DNA from: JAKJEP01 sp964580995
GTDB taxonomy: Bacteria; Planctomycetota; Phycisphaerae; Sedimentisphaerales; SM23-30
DNA: 45,648 nucleotides
Assembly (NCBI GenBank): GCA_964580995.1
Contig: CAZOMV010000043.1
Location: forward strand, 1 to 45,648
Direction: 5' to 3'
Part shown: piece by piece, positions 25,320 to 32,259 of the stretch
How positions within the stretch are numbered: the stretch's first letter is position 1
Layout of the letters: every line of letters begins with the position of its first letter
Made by a program: the position numbers and the translations under genes
Notes under the pieces: model-generated
What the model was told of the DNA's origin: nothing
Seen by the model: only the letters and a program-made list of their open reading frames with translations
The model's database searches: none

Positions 25320-26291
25320 ATGGATAAAAAGACAGCAAAAATGGTAAATTCCAAAGAGAAAAAACGAAGGCGGCGGCTGCGGCGTATTTCTGTGCTGCCA
25401 TCACTGGTGACATTGATGAACGCGGTGTGCGGTTTTGCCTCGATCCATTTTGCCGCGCGGGGTATGAACGACCCGAATGCCTTGTGGTGGCAAAAACCGG
25501 AACTGACCTTTTTTGCGGCGTCGGCCTGGATGATATTTTTTGCGATGCTGGCGGATGCGGCGGATGGATTTGTGGCACGGATGGCGCGGAGTTCCAGCAG
25601 TTTCGGCGGGCAGTTGGACTCGCTGGCGGATATGGTTAGCTTCGGGATCGCACCGGCCTTTTTGATGCTGCGGATCGTGGAAAGCACTCTTTCGAATATC
25701 TTCAGCCCGGTCAGCCCGGCTTTTGGCTCATTGCCGGGCCGGTTTTTATGGCTGATCGCGGCGTTGTATCTGTGTTGTGCGGCTTTGCGGCTGGCACGGT
25801 TCAATGTGGAAAACACGGAGGATTCGGACCATAAGAGCTTCAGCGGGCTGCCCTCACCGGCAGCGGCGGGGATGATCGCGGCCCTGGTTTTGCTTTTCAG
25901 CGACCTTTGCCGGGAACTGCAATTAGGGCCGGTATCCCATATTGCCGAATATACCGCCAAAATTACGATCTACATTTTGCCCCTGGTGACGATCCTGGTC
26001 GGTCTTTTAATGGTCAGCCGGGTACCTTATGCCCATGTTGTGAATCGATACCTGAAAGGACGTAAACCCTTTAGTTATCTGGTTTTAGTGGTTACTATCC
26101 TGCTGCTGCTGATTTGGAAAGTTCAGCTTACCCTGGCGGTATCGTCTCTGGCGTTTGTAGCTAGCGGGATCATCGGGTGGTTCTGGCGGAAATATATTCG
26201 AAAACCGCTTACCGGGGAGCAACCGGCAGCAGCGAATACGATGGCGGGGACTTCGCCGGCGGATCCTAATTTTGAGAAACAGGATAATTGA
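25320..26291 (+). CDS. pssA: CDP-diacylglycerol--serine O-phosphatidyltransferase
   Basis: 323 residues, polytopic membrane protein with a basic N-terminus (KKRRRRLRR). The CDP-alcohol phosphotransferase signature D-x2-D-G-x2-A-R-x8-G-x3-D-x3-D is intact: Asp79, Asp82, Gly83, Arg87, Gly96, Asp100 and Asp104. The segment SFGIAPAF after it and the opening LPSLVTLMNAVCGFASI are typical of PssA. The reaction joins L-serine to CDP-diacylglycerol to give phosphatidylserine. The C-terminal tail is soluble and longer than in minimal homologues. No strong ribosome-binding site is seen at ATG 25320; ATG 25341 is possible. It lies 53 bases after psd, in one transcription unit. Confidence 0.95.
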   Translation: MDKKTAKMVNSKEKKRRRRLRRISVLPSLVTLMNAVCGFASIHFAARGMNDPNALWWQKPELTFFAASAWMIFFAMLADAADGFVARMARSSSSFGGQLDSLADMVSFGIAPAFLMLRIVESTLSNIFSPVSPAFGSLPGRFLWLIAALYLCCAALRLARFNVENTEDSDHKSFSGLPSPAAAGMIAALVLLFSDLCRELQLGPVSHIAEYTAKITIYILPLVTILVGLLMVSRVPYAHVVNRYLKGRKPFSYLVLVVTILLLLIWKVQLTLAVSSLAFVASGIIGWFWRKYIRKPLTGEQPAAANTMAGTSPADPNFEKQDN

Positions 26292-26420
26292 TATAACTGC
26301 TTTATTTGTAATATATTTTGATTTTTGTCCGATAACCGGTAGCGTGGGTAAAAAAATTAAGGATGAATAAATAATTCTTGGGATTGGGATGGATAATTAC
26401 ACCAACTTATTCAAATTAAT

Positions 26421-26442
26421 TTTGTCTAATTATACAGACAAA
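26421..26442 (+). promoter_or_regulatory. Inverted repeat just upstream of the sigma-factor gene
   Basis: TTTGTCT (26421-26427) and AGACAAA (26436-26442) form a perfect 7-base repeat around an 8-base AT-rich centre, 22 bases before the GTG start. It may be an operator, or a leader hairpin limiting translation. Confidence 0.4.
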
Positions 26443-26464
26443 GCTAAAGACAGGCAGCCAGAGC

Positions 26465-27043
26465 GTGAATGAGGAGCTGGAACAGGTACAAGCTGCCATG
26501 TCCGGCGACCGCGAAGCCTTTAACCTGCTTGTTCAGCGGTATCAAAGGCAGGCTGTGGCTGTGGCATCTCGGATGCTGGGAAACATAGATGACGGCCTGG
26601 AGGTCGCCCAGGAGGCCTTTATCCGGGCCTATCAGGCTTTGGAGCAATTGAAGGAGCCGAACCGGTTTAAATCGTGGCTGATGAGAATTGTAGTGAATCG
26701 AGCACTGAATTTTCGACGGGATCGCAGCAAGTATGCCGCGGTCTCACTGAGCGATAGTTACACCCATGACTCAGACGATGGCGCCGTTAGCCAGGAGCAG
26801 TTGATTGAAGGCGATGAGCCGATGGCGCTGGAAAACCTGGAGGCAGCGGAAATGGCGGACGTATTGCAGCAAGCCATTCAGGAATTGCCGGAAAATCTGC
26901 GAACGGCGTTGATTCTGTTTTCGCTGGAAAAACTGCCGCAGAAGGAAATTGCCGATATTATGAAATGCAGTTTGCAAACGGTAAAATGGAATGTATTTGA
27001 GGCCCGCAAGCGGCTGCGGGTTCGTTTAAAAAATATGCTGTAA
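26465..27043 (+). CDS. RNA polymerase ECF sigma factor
   Basis: 192 residues, start GTG at 26465. Region 2 (about 10-80) includes LVQRYQRQAVAVASRML, DDGLEVAQEAFIRAYQAL and FKSWLMRIVVNRALNFRRD. Region 4 (about 130-190) has LPENLRTALILFSLEKLPQ, KEIADIMKCSLQTVKW and VFEARKRLRVRLK. An acidic linker of about 40 residues separates them. It lacks the region 3 of group 1-3 sigma factors, as expected for ECF. A membrane anti-sigma candidate follows after 31 bases, so activity is probably released by an envelope signal. The genes up to 30402 read in the same direction and may form its regulon. Confidence 0.93.
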   Translation: MNEELEQVQAAMSGDREAFNLLVQRYQRQAVAVASRMLGNIDDGLEVAQEAFIRAYQALEQLKEPNRFKSWLMRIVVNRALNFRRDRSKYAAVSLSDSYTHDSDDGAVSQEQLIEGDEPMALENLEAAEMADVLQQAIQELPENLRTALILFSLEKLPQKEIADIMKCSLQTVKWNVFEARKRLRVRLKNML

Positions 27044-27074
27044 CAGGGTTTTCCCCCTGTGAGGAGCAGAAATT

Positions 27075-27728
27075 ATGAATAAGCAGGAAAAAGAATATTT
27101 AATCAGCCGGTATAACGACCCGGACCTGACGGACGCAGAGAAGCGGGAAATCCAGGCTTGCATGGAACAGGACGGGGAAGCGGACCGGATGCTGCGGCAA
27201 TATCAAGCGCTGGACCAGGGACTGGAACGGCTGGCGGGCAAATTCGACCTGAAGGGTGTGGATTTCGACCGGTTTGCCTCCCACTTGCAGGATTCGCTGT
27301 CTGCTCTGCCGAGGACCGCTGTCCGCTCCGCATGGAGGCATCACTGGCATAAGATCGTGCCTCTCGCGGCGGCGGCCTTGATTGTTCTTGCTTTTACGGT
27401 ACTGGTTACTTTACAATTCTCCCAGCAGAACCGGTCTTCCGTTATAGTGATTGACCCCCGAAAGCAGTTGAGTGCCAAGGCTTCCCAGGCGGTTGAAATT
27501 GGAATCGTGGAAATCGGAGGCCCGCAGACTGCCAAAGGAGATTTTCTGGTTAAAAGTAATATTGAAGTGTCCGAGCCGACCCAAATTTCCAAGGCAAAAT
27601 TGATGGAATTATTCCCATCCAGCCTGCAGGAAAATCGGGAGGTCTGGTGCGGGAGTTTTGGCCATGTCCCCCGGGATGCCCAATCCACACAGAAAACCTC
27701 CGAGAACGAACCACTGATTCTATTTTAA
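27075..27728 (+). CDS. Membrane anti-sigma factor candidate
   Basis: 217 residues. The cytoplasmic N-terminal part (1-88) begins YLISRYNDPDLTDAEKREI, a layout common in planctomycete anti-sigma proteins, and contains no HxxxCxxC zinc motif, so it would be a zinc-less anti-sigma domain. One membrane helix (about 95-115, IVPLAAAALIVLAFTVLVTL) leads to a roughly 100-residue outside domain. GAGGAG lies about nine bases before the ATG. The assignment rests mainly on position after the ECF gene and topology. The outer domain has no match I recognise. Confidence 0.7.
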   Translation: MNKQEKEYLISRYNDPDLTDAEKREIQACMEQDGEADRMLRQYQALDQGLERLAGKFDLKGVDFDRFASHLQDSLSALPRTAVRSAWRHHWHKIVPLAAAALIVLAFTVLVTLQFSQQNRSSVIVIDPRKQLSAKASQAVEIGIVEIGGPQTAKGDFLVKSNIEVSEPTQISKAKLMELFPSSLQENREVWCGSFGHVPRDAQSTQKTSENEPLILF

Positions 27729-27749
27729 ACTACGATGGAGAATAAACAC

Positions 27750-28988
27750 ATGACCGTTACAAAGTGGATTTCCCTGATGTTGATTTTTGCTGCATTAGCG
27801 GCATCCTGTCCGGGTGAGGACATCAGCGCCATCGCGATCGAAAAGGTTCTGGAAGAACCTGCCCAGATCAGTTTTAAGGAAATATCCCTGGCGGATGCTT
27901 TTGTGAATCTGGGCAAAGCCACCGGTATTCCGGTGGATACCGCCCAGGCCCAGACGGCGATTGCGCAACTGCCTTTCGGGCAATTAACCGAGATCACGGC
28001 CACTCTGCAGGGCATGAGCTGGCGCAATGCCATCCAGGAACTGTTAAAACCGCTGGCCCTGCGGTTTCAGCCGGGCCAGGACCGGATTTTTATTTTAGGG
28101 ACACCTGAACTGCTGCGTCAGCCGCGGCGGTTAAATCTGGCCGAACTCAACGCGCTGGTCCGGCTGCAAACCACGTATGTAAACGACAGCGAAAAAAAAC
28201 TGATTAAGCAGATCCGCCAGACAACGGGGCTGTCGCTGGGCCTGATTGAAAATGCCCTGCGTAAAGAGGAAGCCGACAAGGATCTGGTGGAAAAGATTCT
28301 AAGCTCGACTCCGCAGGCGGCAGGAAATGTGCTGGATATTTATTGCAAGCGGATCCGCGGTAACCAGGGGGAGTTGACCTGGTTTGTTCAGGCGAATTCG
28401 GAGGGCGGCCGGAACGGAATGATGGATATTGTGATCCTGCCGGTCAAAGAACTGATCGAAATGAAGCTGGCGCAGCGAATCAACATCAAATACAAAAATC
28501 AGCCGGTGCAAAGCATTTTACAGGATATGGCACAACTGGCGGCGGTGAATATCAGCTTCGAACCCGGCTGCATCGCGCTGCTTTCCAATGATGTCCGGGA
28601 CAACAGTACGCTGGTGATGCAGGCCGGCTCTATCAAGGATTCCCTGGAAGCGCTGAGCGGGATGACAGGTTTGGGTTATACCTATGACGCGGAAGGAATT
28701 CATATTTCCGCCAGCGATACCCTGCGGAATTTAAACTCCTACCAAAAAACGGCCTCCAGCTCGAGCAATCCCGTGGTTTGTACGATTACCGAGGTATTGC
28801 CGGGAACCGAACTGGAAACCATGTTCATGATTCGAAAGGACGACCTGGAAAAAGAAGGGCTCCTGGAAACGTATCAAAAATTATACGGGGACCGGATGAA
28901 AAGTTTTATGAACTTTCTGCGTGAATACCAGAAGAAGGAACCTTCCGCTCCGCAACCAGAGCCTGAGGTTTCCCCCAATGGTGGGTAG
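27750..28988 (+). CDS. Secreted protein with two STN (secretin/TonB short N-terminal)-like domains
   Basis: 412 residues from ATG 27750, chosen over 27735 because GGAG lies eight bases upstream and the protein then starts directly with a signal peptide (MTVTKWISLMLIFAALAAS). Two segments resemble STN/secretin-N domains: about 33-115 (ISLADAFVNLGKATGIPVD then MSWRNAIQELLKPLALRF) and about 240-325 (QSILQDMAQLAAVNISFEP then IKDSLEALSGMTGLGYTY, ending GIHISA). No secretin pore follows, so it is not a secretin itself. It might be a periplasmic partner or sensor for the anti-sigma protein whose gene ends 21 bases upstream. Function unknown. Confidence 0.65.
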   Translation: MTVTKWISLMLIFAALAASCPGEDISAIAIEKVLEEPAQISFKEISLADAFVNLGKATGIPVDTAQAQTAIAQLPFGQLTEITATLQGMSWRNAIQELLKPLALRFQPGQDRIFILGTPELLRQPRRLNLAELNALVRLQTTYVNDSEKKLIKQIRQTTGLSLGLIENALRKEEADKDLVEKILSSTPQAAGNVLDIYCKRIRGNQGELTWFVQANSEGGRNGMMDIVILPVKELIEMKLAQRINIKYKNQPVQSILQDMAQLAAVNISFEPGCIALLSNDVRDNSTLVMQAGSIKDSLEALSGMTGLGYTYDAEGIHISASDTLRNLNSYQKTASSSSNPVVCTITEVLPGTELETMFMIRKDDLEKEGLLETYQKLYGDRMKSFMNFLREYQKKEPSAPQPEPEVSPNGG

Positions 28989-29053
28989 TAGGTAAGATCC
29001 GGTGGGGAACCGGGATGCCTGTTCCGTAAAAGATTCAAGGAAAGTGGGTTGGC

Positions 29054-29713
29054 ATGTGGAACGGTTCCATACCGCCAAACATTCATCGGAAAGAAATGGT
29101 GGATACCCAGCTCCGCAGCCGGGACATCCGGGATGAACGGATTCTGCGAATTATGGAGTATCTGCCCCGCGAACGGTTTATCCCCGCCGCGGAAAACGAG
29201 TATGCATGCGAACAGGCCTATCAGGATCAGCCCCTGCCGATCGGCTGCGGGCAAACCATTTCCCAGCCGTATATGGCCGCGTTGATGACCCAGTCACTGG
29301 ATGTCCGGCCGGAACACCGGATTCTGGAAATCGGGACCGGGTATGGCTATCAAACGGCCATTCTGGCTCTGCTGGCGCAAAAAGTTTATACCCTGGAGAT
29401 TCTGGAAGAATTGTCCCGGCAAGCCCGGGCAAACGTTTCCGATATGGGAATTCATAACGTGGAATATTATGTCGGCGATGCCTGGCTCGGCTGGCCGGAA
29501 AAAATCCAGTTCGACCGGATCCTGGTGGCCGCGGTTGCCGAGCAAATCCCCGCTATTTTGTTGGATCAACTGGCGGAAAAGGGGAAAATGGTTATCCCGC
29601 TGGGGGAGGCAGACCATCAAACCTTATTCCTGCTGGAAAAACACCAGCGGCAGATTAAAAAAATATTTCTTTGTCACTGCCGGTTTGTTAAACTGATTCA
29701 CAAGGAATTATGA
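29054..29713 (+). CDS. pcm: Protein-L-isoaspartate O-methyltransferase
   Basis: 219 residues, usual family length. Signatures: RERFIPA near residue 40, the DQPLPIGCGQTISQPYMAAL block (about 57-77) that shapes the substrate site, the SAM-binding ILEIGTGYGYQTAILA, and FDRILVAAVAEQIPAILLDQL. It methylates isoaspartyl residues in aged proteins to start repair. AAGGAAAG lies about ten bases upstream of the ATG. It overlaps the following lipoprotein gene by four bases (ATGA), so the two are translationally coupled. A pairing of pcm with a LysM lipoprotein recalls the pcm-nlpD arrangement of Proteobacteria. Confidence 0.94.
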   Translation: MWNGSIPPNIHRKEMVDTQLRSRDIRDERILRIMEYLPRERFIPAAENEYACEQAYQDQPLPIGCGQTISQPYMAALMTQSLDVRPEHRILEIGTGYGYQTAILALLAQKVYTLEILEELSRQARANVSDMGIHNVEYYVGDAWLGWPEKIQFDRILVAAVAEQIPAILLDQLAEKGKMVIPLGEADHQTLFLLEKHQRQIKKIFLCHCRFVKLIHKEL

Positions 29714-30402
29714 AGAAACGAACCTTGCGAACAGATTGGAAACCGGCTGCGTTGGCAGTGTGCCGAAAGATTCATTTAAAAAGAACCCTGGGATCCTTTT
29801 CCCCGCTCCTCTGCGTGCTTCTGGTCCTGTCGGCAGGGTGCAACCGGTCTGAAAATCATTCCGCGCCTTATAAAAATCCCAAAGACCTGAAATCCATCCC
29901 CTATCGTCCCCTCTCCGAGTTGATGCCCGAACCAGACGCCCGGCCTCTTTCCGTCTCCCGGCCTCTGGAAGCGGGACCATCGGCAGCCATGAATCCCTCG
30001 GAACGGGAGTTCAAGGCGCATCAGGGGCAAATGGTACATCAGGTCAGGGCGGGCGAGAACTTGTTTGCCCTTTCCAGAATGTACTACGGCGATGCCCGGT
30101 ATTGGCGTTTGATCTTTGAGCAGAATCGGGAACTGCTCAGAAAGCAGGCGGATTTACAGGCAGGTCAACGGCTCTATCTGCCCCTGGCACCGCGTAAAGA
30201 ATCGCCGGCGCAAACCAGGAAATCCTTACACCAGCCCGACTTTTACCTGATTGCCCCGGGAGACCAGCTTGGACAAATCGCCGAATGGCTGCTGGGGGAA
30301 AAGTCTCTCTGGCCCCAGCTCATCGAGCGGAATAAAACTCTGATTAAAAATCCCGACGAAATCAGGCCGGGGATGGTATTACGCATTCGGGAAGATTCGT
30401 AG
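29710..30402 (+). CDS. LysM-domain lipoprotein
   Basis: 230 residues. A long basic N-region leads to a hydrophobic stretch and a lipobox LSAGC with the lipidated Cys near residue 40. Two LysM domains follow: about 112-160 (HQVRAGENLFALSRMYYGD, ending GQRLYLPL) and about 175-228 (YLIAPGDQLGQIAEWLLGE, ending GMVLRI). LysM binds peptidoglycan GlcNAc units, so the protein tethers membrane to wall. It starts in the stop codon of pcm (ATGA overlap). In Proteobacteria the gene after pcm is often the LysM lipoprotein NlpD, an activator of wall hydrolases; this protein lacks the peptidase M23 domain of NlpD. Confidence 0.88.
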   Translation: MKKRTLRTDWKPAALAVCRKIHLKRTLGSFSPLLCVLLVLSAGCNRSENHSAPYKNPKDLKSIPYRPLSELMPEPDARPLSVSRPLEAGPSAAMNPSEREFKAHQGQMVHQVRAGENLFALSRMYYGDARYWRLIFEQNRELLRKQADLQAGQRLYLPLAPRKESPAQTRKSLHQPDFYLIAPGDQLGQIAEWLLGEKSLWPQLIERNKTLIKNPDEIRPGMVLRIREDS

Positions 30403-30441
30403 CCGGAATCAAAGGCCAGCCGCCTGGCGGATCGGCGTTCC

Positions 30442-31641
30442 CTATGTCGGAGGAAACAGCTCCATACCCACAATAGTCAAATCATCGCGCGGATGCAGGG
30501 AACCTTCCTCGTTGTTGATGATTTCGACCAGTTTGTCACACATTTTTTTCATGTCGTAATGAGCCAGATCACCGAATTCTTTGCGAAATCGCAAGGGCTT
30601 ATCGGGGCCTTCGTTTACAAAGGCCACTTCGACCCCATCGCTATAGAGCAGCAGCTTTTCCTTCGGATTCAACTGGAAAGTCTCTGTTTGATACTCCTGA
30701 TGCTCGAAAACGCCCAGGAGAGATCCTGTGACATTTAATTCATGATTTTGGGCATCTTGATTGATTAACATGGGCATGGGATGCCCGGCGTTGGCGATAC
30801 GCAATTGCAGGGTTTTGATATTCAGGATTCCGTAGCAGCAAGTGGCAAACTGAAAATTACTCAGATTTTGCCCGACCATATCGTCATTCAGGCGGCTCAG
30901 GGCGACCCCCGGCTCGATGATCGAATATTCATGCCCGCTGATGCGTTTGGTGACCAAAGCCCGTTTGATAAACATGGTCAACAAGGCCGCCGGCATACCG
31001 TGCCCGACCGCGTCGGCAATATAAAACCCGACATGCTCTTCGTCCAGCCGCATGATATCATAAATATCCCCGCTGACCCAGGTGGCCGGCCGATAGACGG
31101 TCGAAAAGCGAATCCCGGGCAGTTGGGGTAATTCCTTGGGCAGAAAATCTCTCTGCAGGCGGGAGGCCAGCCGCATTTCTTCATCGACCTGGGAAAAATA
31201 ATTGTTTAAAGGCTGGCTGGTCATCCGGAGGGTTTTCAGCTCCATCGACATCTGATCCAGCACGGGTTTAAGATCAATCAGGGTGGACAAGCGGCCTTTG
31301 ATCATTTCGGCGGACTCTTCCGGGCTGCCCCAGAATAATCCGTCGGGAAGATCGGTGGCGGCGGAGCGGTCATGGGCGGCGTGCTCCGCCAAAATCAGCG
31401 TATTGATGGATAAACGGTGTAATTTCTGCAAAAAATCCCTGATTATATCGTCATTGAGATCCGTTATTTTTTGATAGGCAAGCACGGCCGCATCCAAATG
31501 TTTGAGATTGCTAATTTTCTCTGCCGCCTGTTCCGGCTGACAGATAGAGCTTTCCAGATCCATCTCCTTCAGGGCTTTTTCTAGCGACTGGGGAAGACTT
31601 TTGTCCGGGTGTATAATCAAAACCTGGGATTTACGGGTCAT
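30442..31641 (-). CDS. SpoIIE/RsbU-type PP2C serine phosphatase with N-terminal receiver-like domain
   Basis: 399 residues from ATG 31641, supported by GAGG eight bases upstream; an upstream in-frame ATG at 31758 lacks one. Residues 1-125 resemble a response-regulator receiver (SQVLIIHPDKSLPQSLEKAL, AAVLAYQKITDLNDD) but without a convincing phospho-Asp/Lys set. A coiled linker with LASRLQRDFLPKELPQLPG leads into the phosphatase domain (about 175-395): GDIYDIMRLDEEHVGFYIAD, GHGMPAALLTMFI, NAGHPMPML, LLYSDGVEVA and PRDDLTIVGM. Such enzymes dephosphorylate anti-sigma antagonists in partner switching. No partner antagonist or RsbW-like kinase is in the window. It converges with the LysM gene. Confidence 0.9.
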   Translation of the reverse strand: MTRKSQVLIIHPDKSLPQSLEKALKEMDLESSICQPEQAAEKISNLKHLDAAVLAYQKITDLNDDIIRDFLQKLHRLSINTLILAEHAAHDRSAATDLPDGLFWGSPEESAEMIKGRLSTLIDLKPVLDQMSMELKTLRMTSQPLNNYFSQVDEEMRLASRLQRDFLPKELPQLPGIRFSTVYRPATWVSGDIYDIMRLDEEHVGFYIADAVGHGMPAALLTMFIKRALVTKRISGHEYSIIEPGVALSRLNDDMVGQNLSNFQFATCCYGILNIKTLQLRIANAGHPMPMLINQDAQNHELNVTGSLLGVFEHQEYQTETFQLNPKEKLLLYSDGVEVAFVNEGPDKPLRFRKEFGDLAHYDMKKMCDKLVEIINNEEGSLHPRDDLTIVGMELFPPT

Positions 31642-31942
31642 GTTAACCTCATAACTATTTTTTACTGAGTAACTGTATTTATTTCTTCGACTTATGGAAA
31701 AGGCACCTTTAACCTGAAATAATTCCGCGGGTTGCCGAGTGGGTGGAAATTTCATCAAAAAAAATCATAATCGATTAATTTGTAAGCATTTATATTCAAT
31801 TTATTCAGGATTGATTCCAATGTGATGGGCTTTTCAGGAGAAATTATTTTCTAAAAAACGGGTAAAAGGATTGTTACTAATTTTTTTTATTGTCCACAGC
31901 TTCTTTAATGACAAGGAGTAAAGAAATATTATTAAAAATTAC

Positions 31943-31986
31943 AAAAAAAGCCGATTGACACTACTAGATGTAGTGGTATCATCGGC
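31943..31986 (-). terminator. Leftward terminator-like hairpin
   Basis: On the minus strand GCCGAT (31986-31981) pairs with ATCGGC (31955-31950), with an inner helix CACTAC/GTAGTG (31975-31970 with 31964-31959), followed by seven Ts (31949-31943). This is a good intrinsic terminator for leftward transcription, but no gene reads leftward into it. Confidence 0.55.
31955..31982 (+). promoter_or_regulatory. Rightward promoter, probably for nrdJ
   Basis: TTGACA (31955-31960), 16 bases, TATCAT (31977-31982). The inverted repeat CACTAC-TAGAT-GTAGTG (31959-31975) fills the spacer, a classic repressor position. The predicted leader to nrdJ is about 270 bases. Confidence 0.55.
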
Positions 31987-32259
31987 CCTTGTTCAAAGAT
32001 GTTGGCCATTCAATGTTGGGCTTGTATAGTAAGTGATGCTACTATATTTTGCGTTTTTGAGGTTTGTTCAGTGGTAATTTTCTGCTAATTAATTGATTTG
32101 CCAATCACCCAGGCCGGATTGCCGAGATATCCGGACGGAAGTAATTATTTTTGGACCCTTGAACTGCCTGAAGAAGGTACAGAGAGATTGTTTGTGCATA
32201 CGGTTAACAATCAACTATAAATATAAATTCATAAATCATAATATATCAAGGAGTACCCC

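Larger units (their letters stand above)
31642..32259. other. Long AT-rich intergenic region between divergent phosphatase and nrdJ
   Basis: 618 bases. The first 300 are low-complexity AT-rich with no recognised element. From 31943 it holds a leftward terminator-like hairpin, a rightward promoter, an inverted repeat at 32025-32046 (TATAGTA-N8-TACTATA) and a hairpin at 32114-32134 (CCGGAT-N9-ATCCGG). No protein gene was supported. I found no cobalamin riboswitch core and no canonical NrdR box pair. Confidence 0.5.

Noticed and set aside
31959..31975. NrdR box
   Set aside because: CACTAC-N5-GTAGTG resembles half of an NrdR site but its odd-length centre and the lack of a second box at the usual distance do not fit the ACACWATATATWGTGT pair.
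31759..32259. Cobalamin riboswitch upstream of the B12-dependent reductase
   Set aside because: I looked for the GCCACTG box and the conserved core around it; none is present.
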